The notes under the pieces were generated by a model. That model was not told the DNA's origin. It was given only the letters and a program-made list of their open reading frames with translations, and did no database searches. This document shows positions 20,961-32,049 of a stretch of 64,000 bases of DNA, in pieces (the first letter of the stretch is position 1; every line of letters begins with the position of its first letter). Position numbers and translations under genes: made by a program. The stretch lies in the NCBI GenBank assembly GCA_005784505.1, contig VCAZ01000152.1, positions 496,001 through 560,000 on the forward strand, read 5' to 3'. The stretch comes from Bagarius yarrelli. Lineage: Eukaryota > Chordata > Actinopteri > Siluriformes > Sisoridae.

Positions 20961-21065
20961 AAGGGGCTTTTAAAACTTACTTCCCTATGCCACTAAAGTC
21001 CCAGGAAAGAGTTATGAAAACAAGGCCATATTTATTCAAGGCATGATTCCAGTAAATGCAGCAGG
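20961..21065 (+). pseudogene. Galectin second-CRD first exon (a), frameshifted
   Basis: After CATGTCAG the phase-0 frame reaches a stop within 12 codons, but the next frame gives PYATKVPGKSYENKAIFIQG and MIPVNAAG, a good galectin exon a. The shift falls near the TTTTAAAA run at 20969-20976, consistent with a one-base indel (mutation or assembly error). A GTATG donor follows at 21066. No matching b or c exon is seen downstream. Confidence 0.7.
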
Positions 21066-21394
21066 GTATGATTAAACACACATATTCATTCACTTACAGA
21101 AATTAAATACAGTGTTATTTCAGTGTTGTCTCTCCAGCCTGCATGTTTTACATCCAATTTAAATTAAATTACACATTTAAATATACAAAATATTTGATGT
21201 TGGAAAACAAATAGTAATTAATACAAACATAAGCAGACACTTTTTTAATTTAAATAAAATACAAACTAAAAACTTTTAAATCACATCAACCAGGGATGAG
21301 CCAAGGGTGAGCCAGGCGTGAGCCCCCCCTGACATAAGCAAATATGGTATTTACCATTAAAATATAGATAATTTAACAACTTTAGCTATAAAGG
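21066..21394. other. AT-rich sequence without a recognised gene
   Basis: A short tandem-like repeat (GGGATGAGCCAAGGGTGAGCCAGGCGTGAGCC, about 21294-21325) is the only structure seen. It marks the boundary before the transposon-rich right part. Confidence 0.4.
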
Positions 21395-21615
21395 GGATGT
21401 TCTAGTAAGGCAGAGTCTCTCATGAGTAAAGATGGTCAGAGGCTCTTCAATCTGTTAAAGTGTGTTATACGATTGTGGATTACTCTAAAAACAGCAAACT
21501 GCAAATCTCATTAACTACAGTGCATAACTTTATCAAAAGATTCAAAGAAACTGGAGAAATGGTAAGAAACAGGTCCAAAGACCTTTGTTGGATGCCCGTA
21601 GTTTTCGGGCTCTCA
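21395..21615 (+). mobile_element. Tc1-like transposon fragment (helix-turn-helix end)
   Basis: The segment resembles a widespread fish Tc1-like transposase N-terminus: SKDGQRLFN, then (with a frame change) LTTVHNFIKRFKETGEM, a DNA-binding helix-turn-helix, then WMPVVFGLSDDL in a further frame. No catalytic DDE residues or inverted repeat are present. It is joined directly to retroviral gag at about 21615. Confidence 0.7.
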
Positions 21616-24480
21616 GACGACCTGAGGAAGAGGCCAAGGAAGGGAATGGGGAGAGAGTTTAAACAACGCTTGGGCAGGACCAATGATTTCAACTGCGGAA
21701 AGTTTGGACATTGGACAAGAGACTGCCCAGAGCCATGCCAACCACGGATTAAAGACAATCTAACAAGCTGATTGAGGTAACGGATCCAGGGTGAGAAGAC
21801 TGTCCAGAGACGGTGGTGACAAACCACTTCTAACCTGTATTGCAATGAAGAACAGCTTACAAAACACACTTCTACTGAATCATTTCCTGATAGTGAGAAA
21901 TCATCTAAGTCAAATGTTTCTATCTATGCCAAGTATAATCTGGCCATCTTTAAAAAACATGCCAATGCTTGGATTAACTGTTGAAGGTAAACACATTTAG
22001 TTTCCAGTTAACTCGGGAGCAGGTAATTCATTTATCCGAAATTGTGAATTTCTGTTTGACAAATGCCCCCTGATGACTAAACATTCCGTGCTCACCACTA
22101 GAGCATCGGGAGTCATAATAGAGGAATTCTTTTCTGTGCCTTTTGATTGCCAGGTTAAAGGCCCTGACTTAGTCTTTCAATTTCAATTTCTAATCTCAGA
22201 CTACTACCCAGTAAATTAGGACGTTAGGACGTGATTTAATGTGTAAACTCGGAATAGTAATTTCATGTAGGGCAAGTGGACTTACAATTACACAATCAGA
22301 TCAACTTTAATGTGTTAAATATGATCCAAGAGACCTGCTCTATGTTCACGAGTGGAAACTCATCAAAACCTCTGTCCTTGACATGAGAGAGGAACTGATG
22401 TTGAAAGCTAAAAATAGAGTCACACACCGCACACAGCGTACATGAGACCACAAGACCTTCACTGCACCGCACACACCCACACAGGGCCAGACATAGAGTA
22501 TGAGAAGTACTGGTGTAAAAAGTGGGTTAAACCAGAAAAGTTGTTACTTAAGGTTGACTAGAAAACTTTGTTGTATGCCTGACTGACGACAAAACTGTAT
22601 GGTTTAGCCCAAAAATAAATTCCTACTACACACCATTAAACTGGTTCACCAGGACTGGTTCATCTGGACATGTGACATAGCACAAAATGACAGCATTGAC
22701 CCAAACCCATGGTACCCCTCAGACAGTAGGAAAAGACATAATTTTAATTCACAAATTGAATTGACAGATCCCAGACTTAGCTCAGTACCTTGACCCAATG
22801 ACGTGGAATTGATTAAAAATTGTCCTCCTGTGCACATCACACCTAAAACTGACACCCCCAGGGTGTGAATTTTTCAGTGTACCTGTACGCAGAGACAGTC
22901 AGTTTTGGTTTGCCTTTTTATTTAACGGGAAAACATACATATTTATCTATTTATGCCAAGGATTTTGTGACTTACACACCATTTACAATTAGGCACGAGT
23001 CTTGAAACCTTGGAACTCACTCCGGGGTCGGTTTTATTGAAACATGTTGATGATTGTTAGCGGCACCCACTGAGGATCAATGTGAGAAAGACACACTTGC
23101 ATTACTTTACCATTTAGCTAAAAACATCGGGGTGGATGATGCTGTCATCTACCTGCTGCACCGGGCGCTGACTCACCTGGAGGCTGCCGGAACTGCTGTG
23201 AGGGTCATGTTCTTTGACTTCTCCAGTGCCTTTAACACCATCCAGCTGGCTCTTCTGAGAGAGAAGCTGGAAGGGGCAGGAGTGGACGTCATAGACAATA
23301 CCTCTCATCCACTCCATAAGACCATGGAGGCTATGAGCAGCTCCTTCAGTAGGTAAAGTTTGTTGGCCATCTAGTTTTCGCAGTAGGTAAAAGACTCGAG
23401 TCTAGCAGAATTTAGGATATTCTAAAAATTCCTAAGCCAATCACAAAGAAATAGGTAATGTCTTTCCTGGGAATGTGTTCTTACCGCAGGATATTCATCC
23501 CTGATTATGCTGTACTAGAGGCACCATTGAGCACCATTTCAGACGAAAGGCTTGCAGGCACACAGCAGGGTAACATGGACAGAAGAGGCAGAAAAAGGCT
23601 TTGTCTAGCTAAAATCAGTAGATGAGAAAAACTCTTGTATGACTTTAGTGCTTCTCCAACAGAATGGCAACAGGCTAGGCCCTGTAGCGTACTTTTCTGC
23701 AAAATTAGATCCTGTGTCTCAGAGCTGGAGCAGCGGCCGAAACATAACCCCAATATTTCATGGGTTATGGCGAATTAACATTGTTGGTAACACATGCGGT
23801 TTCACATCTGCTTTTAGAACAAAAAACTGCCCACATGACAGCAGGACGATAGTTAGGATATTACACCATTCTCCTCAAAATGCATAACATTAAAGTAAAG
23901 CAATGAACCGCATGACTGGTGTTCATCGCTGCACTCCTGGATGCTAGCCTACTCCCAAAAGCCATTGCTGTGTGTAAATGTGGCGCCCTTACTAACCGTA
24001 ATGATGCAATTTCCACAGAAAATGCCAAAGCTGATGCGGCTGCAAAGAAAGCGGCAAAAATTCAATTCACATCTGACCACTTGCAATGTGTAACTCTAAC
24101 CTCTTCCCTAGTTGCAGATCCCACAAATTTACAGGCTATGTCTACCCAGAGGAAAGACAACTGTAAAAAAAATCTGGATGAGACGACTGTGGAAAAAATC
24201 AGAGATGAGGTGTGGCTCAGCCCTGACAGTACACCTGGTCTACCAAAGAAACTGTTTCCATTCTATGCTAAATTGACCCATGGTAAGTCTCATGTGTTAA
24301 AAGGAGAATAGGTAGGAAGATACACAAACATTGGTTTACTAAGGGATTTCCCCCCAAATTTTGTAAACAGTCTCTCATTTGTGCTACAAACAATGTAGGG
24401 AGAGGTGTTAAAACCCCTCCCAGTGCACATGCACCAGCACAAAGACCATTTAAACACTTACAGACTTTCAAATCTCACAG
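21616..24480 (+). mobile_element. ERV A: decayed retroviral gag-pro-pol
   Basis: This is a retrovirus-like block in the usual order. A nucleocapsid knuckle lies at about 21696-21735 (C-G-K-x-x-H-x4-C kept, first Cys changed). Protease follows at about 22000-22230 (VNSGAGNSF, so the catalytic Asp reads N). RT pieces lie at 22860-23065 (FWFAF...F-N-G-K, then HVDD for the catalytic box) and RNase H/connection pieces at 23480-23720 (PVAYFSAKLDPV). RNase H end and integrase pieces lie at 23920-24480 (ADAAAKKAA; LFPFYAKLTHG; NNVGRG-like). Stops and shifts are frequent. No LTR or primer site is seen at either side. The relatives at 41796-47600 and 48330-54050 share this organisation. It is not functional. 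Confidence 0.85.
23129..23289 (+). mobile_element. Family X LINE RT fragment nested in ERV A
   Basis: An open stretch encodes VDDAVIYLLHRALTHLEAAG, then FFDFSSAFNTIQ and LREKLEGAGVD, an RT fragment of a CR1/L2/Rex-type LINE (the F-D-x-S-x-A-F motif is part of the RT palm). It interrupts the ERV just after its catalytic HVDD region. Both ends are truncated. Confidence 0.7.
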
Positions 24481-25744
24481 CTGTTAAAGTGTCTAAAAGG
24501 GCTACTTAGATCCACATGAGCCATTGCAAGATGATGCAAGTACCAGCACCGAACACAGAGGGTGAAAATGAACTCATCATGGAAGGCCAAGGCTAAAGAT
24601 GAGTAAGGCAGAAGGGGGAGAAGCCATCTACAAAGGGGAGGGAAAGCCTCTAGAACCCCTTGTCTGAAACCTGGTAAAAAAAAACATCCACTCCCTAACG
24701 ATTAGCAAGTAATGCTCACCCTTCCGAAGCACGGCTACTTCCAGATGAGCTACAACCCTGAGATTGACATCTGCACTTCCCCATACACAGGGCGAGGCAT
24801 CCTGCACCTTCACCGTTTGTCGAATGAAGTTTAACAACACACCACACATTATTACGCTGCTGCTCCAAGAGTGTTGACCCATTGAACCAATAGAACTTCC
24901 AACCCAGACATCTTTAAAACATTTGATGAAAAACCCTGATAACCTGTTGGTCACAGTCACATTGACTTGACCTGTCACTCATAGGGGACCTAAACACACA
25001 CAATTAATTATACCTGTAATAAAATTACTTATGAACATAACCTACAAAGTAGGTCTCATCTGTTCTTCAATGTTCAGCCCTTAGTTTCACTCAAGGCCAG
25101 TTATTAAACTAGATGAGTAACACAGAACCTCCCCTACCTGAAAAGAAACTACCACCAGTTGTCCCAGTCACATGTCTGTGTATTGTCCTGGGTCATAACC
25201 CCAGATGCGCTGACTGTAAACTGAAGATTCTAAACAAAAAAGAAAAGAAAGAAAGAGAAAGAGAAGAGTGAGAAAAAGAAAAACTAGACCAACATCAAGT
25301 CTCTAGATGCTGGTGTGCTCAATTACAGCACACCCACATGATAATGCTTTGTGGCAGTTTGCAAATTGGACAGCAAAGCTGGATACCAACAAGTCCTGCA
25401 ATTGAGTCCTGCATTCCCCATTGCCGTAGGGTCGCAATCACTAATACCCAGCCCTTCTTCTCTGAATGCCACACTTTGAGCAGTGACAGAGACTTGCATT
25501 AACACATCGTGCGTGAATCAAAGTACAGCCGGTCCCAAACTGACACACTTACACCTCCTCAAACATACAGGAATGCAATGGTGCAGACACAACACAGGTA
25601 AGCTGACATGTTTCATGGCTATGAGGACAGCACTTTACGGGTATGGGAGAAGCAGAGGTAAAGGCCTTTAAAGCTGCTCGCCCACCACATTTTATGTACC
25701 TAATATATGTTAGAGACTGTTGGGAATACAGGTAACTCCTCATG
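24481..25744. other. Probable 3' remainder of ERV A; no recognised domain
   Basis: Plus-strand fragments such as HNPRCADCKLKILNKKEKKE (about 25194-25255) and a GAAA-rich run at 25237-25283 are seen. I cannot assign them to env or an accessory gene. No transmembrane or CX6CC motif is found here. Confidence 0.35.
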
Positions 25745-26900
25745 CTTACTCACCTATGAAGCGTTGTTGGGAAAAACAGCTAAAAATGAGGGTGGTATGA
25801 GCAACACACTGGTCTAAAAGAGCAATAATTAATAACTTACGATAATATATACAAATTAAAAGTCTTAAAAATAGCACTAAAAGGAGAAATGTAATCAAGC
25901 TAAACCTGATGTCAATTAGGGCAGATAAGAAGAAAAATTGGGACAGTGTGCATATAACAAAACATAGGTGTGTGTGTGTAAACAACAAATTAGTATAAAT
26001 AAAATACTAAAAATCACACTTAAGACACAGTGGTACTGAGAAAAAATAGTTTTGTTGAAAGGCCCTACAACTAATCAATGGGAATAATGTCATTCTCAGC
26101 ATCTGGGGAGGATAGGGGTGAAGAAAAGGGAGGAAGAATTAATGGAAAAAAGATTCATCAGAAGAAAACAATGGTGGTGATAGTATAAGGAGAGGAGACA
26201 CACTGTTTATTGGAATCTGTGACAAACTCCACTGGAGATGTTTAACCCTAGTAGAGGTACCAGCTTTTTCAGTGGTATCTGGAAAGACCACAGTGTGGGT
26301 TTGAGTTCTGACATCGCAGGTTCGGGGAGGAAAAATTAGATGCACAGGTGAAGTGTTTTCCTCCAGCGTGCGCAGATGAATGAGACAGTCCAGAAAGACA
26401 CTGATCTCCCGAATCAAAAAGGTCAGTTGAGAACACCACACCCGTCAGATGTATTCCCTACGTTCAGCAGTTAAATGAACTAAAGAGAGAAAAGAGTTTA
26501 AAGTAATGATGTACCACTGGTCATGATTTTATATAAAACAGTCGTAAAACAGATAAGTAATTAAAAACTGTGTGGACAACTGACTGCTGAATTAAAAGAA
26601 TCATTAAAGAAAATAAATAGGTGATTATAAAGTGAACTGACAATTCAGTAAATTATTAGTTTAAATAGGTGAATTAAACAACAAAAATATTTAACTTTTA
26701 TTAAAAAAAAGTATAGTAAATAAAATTAAACAATTCCACAGCGAAAGAGTCTCGGGTTGCAGGCAAGCCTATTGTAAAAAAAAAAATTAGGAAGAGAAAC
26801 GCTTTTATTTTGACGGCAACTTTTTTTAACAATCAGGAAGTCAAACTTTTCTGTAATCTTACAATGAAAAAATTACATTACAATGCAACCCAGATCACAA
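25745..26900. repeat. Unclassified repeat R, copy 1
   Basis: This segment aligns by eye with 40270-41400 and in part with 47735-48107. Shared words include AAAGGAGAAATGTAATCAAGCTAAACCTGATGTCAATTAGGGCAGATAAGAAG-like text, GAGACACACTGTTTATTGGAA and GGGTCTCGGGTTGCAG-like text. The minus strand holds an open frame (26441-26139) with IPINSVSPLLILSPPLFSSD that is also present in copy 2. Lengths and ends are approximate. I do not recognise the family. Confidence 0.65.
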
Positions 26901-26934
26901 GGTATTGTAAGGTGTGAGATTTAGATTTTAAGAA

Positions 26935-28740
26935 GTAAGGTGAAATATGCATGAGAAGGTGAGAAATGTACAGGATATTTTTAAGGACTAGAAAAAAGAA
27001 GGCAAAGCAAAACATATATAAATGAAATAAACACAAACACGGGTGTAAAAACAAAAGATTGTGTAGAGATTTTGTAGAGAGTGCAGGAATTCTATAAAGA
27101 GTTATATACGGCTGGAGGGGTTGATGGGAGAAGCATAGATGAGGTACTAAAAAGTGTAGGGAGTACTACAGTAGGAGTAGGGAGGACGACAGGAAAATGT
27201 GCAATAGCAAAATAGAGGAGGAGGAAGTGAAAAGCAGGAAAAGTCCGGGGAGTGATGGGATCGAAATAGAATGATATAAATCATATAAAGAAGGTAGCAC
27301 CTATATTAGTAGAAGTATTCAAGGGGATGGAAAGGACAGGGACAGTGCAGGATAGAATGGCAGAGGGAGTGATAGTTTTAGCGTACCTGGAAATAGTGAA
27401 GGAGTATGGAAATGCATCAAGGGCAAGAATAAATATAGGCAAATCAGAAGTGATGCATATAGGGGCGGTGGAAAAGGTAGAGATTGGGTTAGAGTAGAGG
27501 AAAAATATATAAAAATTTTAGGGGTATATCTAGGGGTGGAGAGCAAAGAGGCAAGAGATGTGACCTGGACTAATTATTTTGGGAGTAATTAACAAAATAA
27601 GAACAGTATGCGCAGCATGGAAGGGAAGGAGGTTAAAATTAAATGGGAATGTAATAGTAGTAAATAGTCTGTTGCTATTAGTATGTGTGTATGTAATGAG
27701 CGTGACTGAAATGCCAGGGTGGGTGATGAATGAGCTGAATAGAGATTCAGATTTTATATGGGAGAGGAAAGGGGTGAAAATCACACAGAAAACATTGGTG
27801 GCCAAAAGATGGGAAGGGGAATTAAATTTGATAGACCTAGAAATAAAAAGGGCTACAATGAGAATAAAAACAATGATAAAATATTTGGGAGGGAGATGGG
27901 ATTATGGATGGAAGAAATTTTTAGGAAAATATATTGACAACGTGGGAGGAATAGGGGATAATGGTTGGTTCATGGCCTTTAAGCAATCAACGACAGGAGA
28001 AATACCAGCAATATACCGTGAGGTATTAGAGGCATGGAGGCAATTCATGCCTAAAATACAGTACGAGTGTAATTATATACATGCAATCAAAACTCTGCCG
28101 CTGTTTCTAAATAAAAAAAAATCTAATACAAAAATAAAACATTGTATAAACAAGAATTTATAAAAGGGGGAATAAAACAAGTAAAAGACATCATGTATGA
28201 AGTGATTCCAGGATTTCTCAGAAATAACTGCATTTATGATGCTGTGTGTGATTTGGATGCAATGGAGAACAAAGAGAAAGTAAATAAAATATATGAAAAG
28301 ATCAAATCAAGTATCCCATAACAATGGGTGAAATTTAAAGTGAGTGTACATCTAAAAAAGAACCATGTATGCCAGAGATATATGCAGATGTTGATGGAGA
28401 GAAATGCAAAATTAAAAACATAAGTGTAAAGAAAGTATACAGGATGCTAATTGCTGATGTCATAAAAGAGCCAGCAGCAGAAAAAGTGCGGAAGGGAGTA
28501 TTTCAAGATCTGGTTGTTGGTTGTTTTTTTTTTCATTTTCTGAAAGGACTATTAGTAGAAAACTGGGGTGTAAAAATTGACTCAGAGAATGAATGGGGAA
28601 AAATGTTTCTGTTTGGAATTTTTTAGAAAATTAAAATAGCAGACATTCACCTAATTAATTATGTTTTGAGCCATGTAAGACTAGCTGTGGTTCTAAGAAG
28701 GAACTATGCACAACTATGAGGGGAGGAGGTTGAAGTAAAA
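26935..28740 (+). mobile_element. Tx1-like LINE, internally deleted ORF2
   Basis: The first part (26940-27360) matches the pre-RT region of the copy at 31380-31610 almost word for word (GAGAAATGTACAGGATAT; ATTCTATAAAGAGTTATATA). The RT core is then missing. From 27380 the frames cover the end of the RT and the C-terminal region, with a long open frame at 27579-28163 (RRLKLNGNVIVVNSLLLLV; MTEMPGWVMNEL-like; ERKGVKITQKTLVAKRWEGE). The last part, at 28500-28740, matches 32800-33010 (NWGVKIDSENEW). The end at 28740 is abrupt, without a poly(A) tail. Confidence 0.8.
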
Positions 28741-29145
28741 ATGTCTGCAGACCCGCACTTGCCAGTCATTATATGCCGAGCGAACAGTCTTTAAACTTGA
28801 ACTATGGTGAAAGTGAAGTGGAAAAAAGCTCAATTTTCCTGTGCTGTAACTTTTTTAAATAAAATGTTGCATCTATCATGTTTCATTCAGCCATACATAC
28901 TCATCAGGACCAGGCACCAGGCCTCTTCTATACACCATTCTTAAGCTCTTTAGAGAATTATTTCATGAGACCACTCTGACACTGGTAGTATTGGTTCCTA
29001 TAGCAGTACTCTTAGGCATCATCCCAATGACACCTCTCTATCTGATATTGTACACAAGCAGACAAGACAAAAGTATAGTCCTGTATGCACACATACACAC
29101 ACACACACACACGTGAACTTTATTGGTACATTAGCTTTAGAAAAA
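28741..29145. other. No recognised gene; (AC)n microsatellite
   Basis: A (CA)n run occupies about 29091-29113. The rest shows no reading frame or repeat that I recognise. Confidence 0.5.
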
Positions 29146-29149
29146 CTAC

Positions 29150-30035
29150 TCTACTTTTCTTTTTATTAAAATAGTCAGACCATTCACCTTTTAATTAGTT
29201 CCCAGTCAGTAGTTCTCCCCAGATACCACTGGCTTTATGATGTCTGCAACCCGACTTGCTATGTATAAGCGAACCTTTAAGAACTGTGTTCCATCAGCTA
29301 TCTTCATTTCAGGCCATACCCGACACTTTATTGGAGAAAGAGGCCTTAGTCCCCACTCTTGTAGCTTGGGGAGTATCTTTCTGTCCTCTAAGTACACTGG
29401 CAGGTTGATGAAAGACGCTACCATGTCATTATTTCTGATATCTTTGGCATGTACCATTGCTCCTTGTACTTTCACACCGTCCATTAGTTTTTTTTTGTCT
29501 CTTGATCTTTCATTTCATACACTCTTTCACCTCTCACTCTGCAGCCAATTACCTCTCCACATTCCCTTTTTAGTAGGTCCATCATGAAGACTTTTTCTGT
29601 TCCCTCCACCTCCACCTCCACAGTCAATTCCTTACTGTAATCATTCCACGATTCTCTGCTGTAGACCTTCTGTCACTGTCTCCTGTTGCTTTTGACTAGC
29701 TAATTTGCCTTCTCTTTTTTGCTCCCCCTCATCGTTCATTCTAATGCCTCTAGTTTTCTTTGTAAATTGTTTTGTTTCATTGTCTGCAGCCATGGTGTGC
29801 ACCTGGAGCTTGCTGCCTGCAAAAGAAATGGGACAAAAAAAACCCCAGACAGCCTAAGCTGTTGGGGGGGAATTATCAGGGTTGATCCTGGCTGCCTTAG
29901 AGATGTTTTGCTGAACTAGAGCAAAAAACCAAACTAAACAAAGGGCTCAGAGAGCCTATCTCTCTGTACTGCAGCCAAATAATTCCTGTTACATTCCTGT
30001 AAACACTAGACGGAGTTCTCAAGACAGCCTAAGCT
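29150..30035 (-). mobile_element. Tx1-like LINE ORF1 and 5' leader, minus strand
   Basis: On the minus strand, 29484-29206 encodes NGVKVQGAMVHAKDIRNND-like text continuing NDMVASFINLPVYLEDRKIL and a following SPIKCRVWPEMKIADGTQFL block, a conserved ORF1 region of Tx1-like LINEs. Its upstream part (29880-29500) is lysine- and glutamate-rich and broken. The leader reaches a 5S gene start at 30036. The words AGACAGCCTAAGCTGT occur at 29847-29862 and again at 30023-30038, suggesting a duplicated 5' segment. ORF2 is absent. Confidence 0.7.
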
Positions 30036-30780
30036 GTAAGCGAAAGACCGGCAGCAAAATGGCCTCTTTATATCATAGAAAAAACAAAAAACAAATATCT
30101 CATCATGAATTATCTCATTGCTGAATAAGTTGGAGTATTTATTCCTAAGGTATTCCTAAGTGTGTTCATTTTATTTAATAAAATTCAAATCATAATACAA
30201 ATATTTTTCAAATACACTAATGTATTAAATGTATAAATGTCTGTTTATTTCCATTTGTGTGTATGTTTGTTAAATTACACCTGTGTTTGGTGGTAATTGT
30301 AAGTGGTTAACGACTGGGATTTCTCGTTGGAAAGTATACAGAAGAAAATTCAAAGGTGGACGACGGAAAAGGCTTACAGCACCTAAAATTCCTGTCTCCC
30401 ATCAAAGTTCTAACCAGGCCCAACCCTGCTTAGCTTCCAAGATCAAATGAGATCGGGCATTCTCAGGGTGGTATGGCCGTAAGCAAAAGCATGGCAGCAA
30501 GACGGCCTCTTTATTATGCGAGAAAAAATAAATAAATAAATCTCAACATAGAACATCAATTTGCTGGATAAGTGGGAGTATATAGTCCTAAGGTATAAAG
30601 TTTTTTCATTCTATTTAACAAAATTCAAATCATAATACAAACATTTTTCAAATACACTAATGTATTAAACGTATAAACGTCTGTTTTTTTGCATTTGTGT
30701 GTGTGTGTGTGTTAAAATACACCTGTGTTTGGGTGTAATTTAACGAAGTGTAAATATGTGCCCTGGTTTTATGCAGTGTC
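30036..30780 (-). pseudogene. Minus-strand 5S rDNA units with class II spacer
   Basis: A 5S pseudogene lies at 30372-30484 on the minus strand (GCTTACGGCCATACCACCCT at its start; GGGCCTGGTTAGAACTTTGA; an ending CTGTAAGCC). Its 3' spacer (30371 down to about 30300) matches the class I 3' spacer. Its 5' spacer (30485-30780) is a different sequence, with an ATAAAGAGGCCGTCTTGCTGC promoter-proximal part. The same 5' spacer recurs at 30042-30300, in front of six bases of another 5S start (30036-30041). At least two head-to-tail units are therefore represented, with a spacer near 220 bp or more. Confidence 0.8.
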
Positions 30781-30829
30781 CGCAGACACGCATTTGTGCA
30801 TTAATGATTAATGATTAATGATTAATTAT

Positions 30830-32043
30830 AATGAGAGAAAAGAGGTTGATAGATGTGTGCAGGTATGAAAACACAGAAAAAAGAGAATTTACTAGGAGAC
30901 ATATTTAGGCATATTTAAAACAGAGTTAAATAGATTTAGCTTTAGTAAAAGAGGAAATTATTAGATATATAGATGGGATAAGACACCAAGGTAATAGCTT
31001 GAGTGACCATGATAGTGTGAGGTTCAAAATTAATTAAGGGAGAGAGGAGGTAGGAAGAAGAATGTGGATATTAAATGCAGGGTATATCAGTTGAGAATAA
31101 GGATAGGGGAATATCAGTTGAGAATGAGGATAGGGGAGAGATGGGAGAAAATTAAGGACCAAATCAAGTTAATCAGCATAAAATACAGTAAGAAAAGGAT
31201 AAACAAGATGAGGAATGATAAAAGGGTTCTGAGGGAAAGATTGATAGAGGAATTAAATAAGGCAGAAGATGAGGAAGGATACAGCATGAAAAAATATATA
31301 GAGGCCAAGATGGCACTAGAAAAATACGAAAGAGAGAAATGCAGAGGAGCGATTTTAAAAAGTAAAGCAAAATATGCATTATTAGGTGAGAAATGTACAG
31401 GATATTTTAGGACTAGAAAAAAGAAGGCAAAGCAAAACATATAAAAATGAAATAAATACAAAAATGGGTGTAAAAACTAAAGATTATGTAGAGATATTAA
31501 AGAGGGTGCAGGAATTTTATAAAGAGTTATATATGATGGAAGGGGTGGATGAGAGAAGCATAGATGAGGTACTAAAAAGTTTAGGAAGTACTCTAAGTGA
31601 GTAGGACAGGGAAATGTGCGATAAGGAAGTAAAAGAGGCATTGGGGGGTTAAAATAGGGGTATAGTTTTGGTGTACAAGAAAGGGAACAGGTTAGACATA
31701 GAAAACTATAGACCAATCAGTTTATTAAATGTGGATTATAAAATTTTGACTAAAGTGTTAGCGAACAGAGTAAAAAGGGTGATAGGAAATATTGTGCAAC
31801 CAACACAGAGTTACAGCATACCGGGTAGAGATACACCAGACACAATAGGAACAGTTATATAAAAAGAGATATAAAAGGGGGAATAGTATTGGGGATAGAT
31901 TAGAATAAAGCATTTGATAGAGTAGAACAATACTATACAATACTATACAGAGTATTAGAGAAGTTTGGATTTGGGGAAAGAATGATAGTATGGGTAAGGA
32001 GATTATACAAGAGTGTAAAAAGTTGTGTTAAAATAAATGGTAT
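30830..32043 (+). mobile_element. Tx1-like LINE: endonuclease end to RT
   Basis: The end of the endonuclease is visible near 30990-31020 (LSDHDSVRFKIN, with the SDH motif). A lysine-rich linker follows (31064-31444). The RT start is at 31660-31860 (VYKKGNRLDIENYRPISLLN, then VDYKILTKVLANRVK and YSIPGRDT), the best evidence that these LINEs belong to the L1/Tx1 group. RT continues in broken form to 32040 (a KAFDRVE-like block near 31905; RLYKSVKSCVKINGI). It is then cut by an RTE-like LINE. Confidence 0.85.
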
Positions 32044-32049
32044 TGTTTG

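Larger units (their letters stand above)
19601..21065 (+). pseudogene. Galectin gene remnant with rearranged exons
   Basis: Galectins are secreted or cytosolic lectins that bind beta-galactosides with a ~130-residue carbohydrate-recognition domain (CRD), usually encoded by three exons: a (strands before the sugar site), b (the sugar site) and c (the rest). Here the order is b (19601-19787), an N-terminal exon (20183-20258), a (20389-20487), c (20631-20743), a linker exon (20857-20911), and an a exon of a second CRD (20961-21065). Intron boundaries are mostly GT/AG and several phases fit. The b exon is out of order, and both a exons carry disabling changes. A tandem-repeat galectin (two CRDs) is implied by the linker and second a exon. 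No further CRD exon is seen to the right, where transposons begin. Domain calls are from recalled motifs. Confidence 0.8.

Noticed and set aside
24628..24978. 116-codon minus-strand protein
   Set aside because: It is antisense to the 3' region of ERV A, has no recognisable domain and no promoter or splice context.
27579..28163. A 194-codon host gene
   Set aside because: The frame is the C-terminal region of a Tx1-like LINE ORF2 and matches a related copy at 7040-7800 in motif order.
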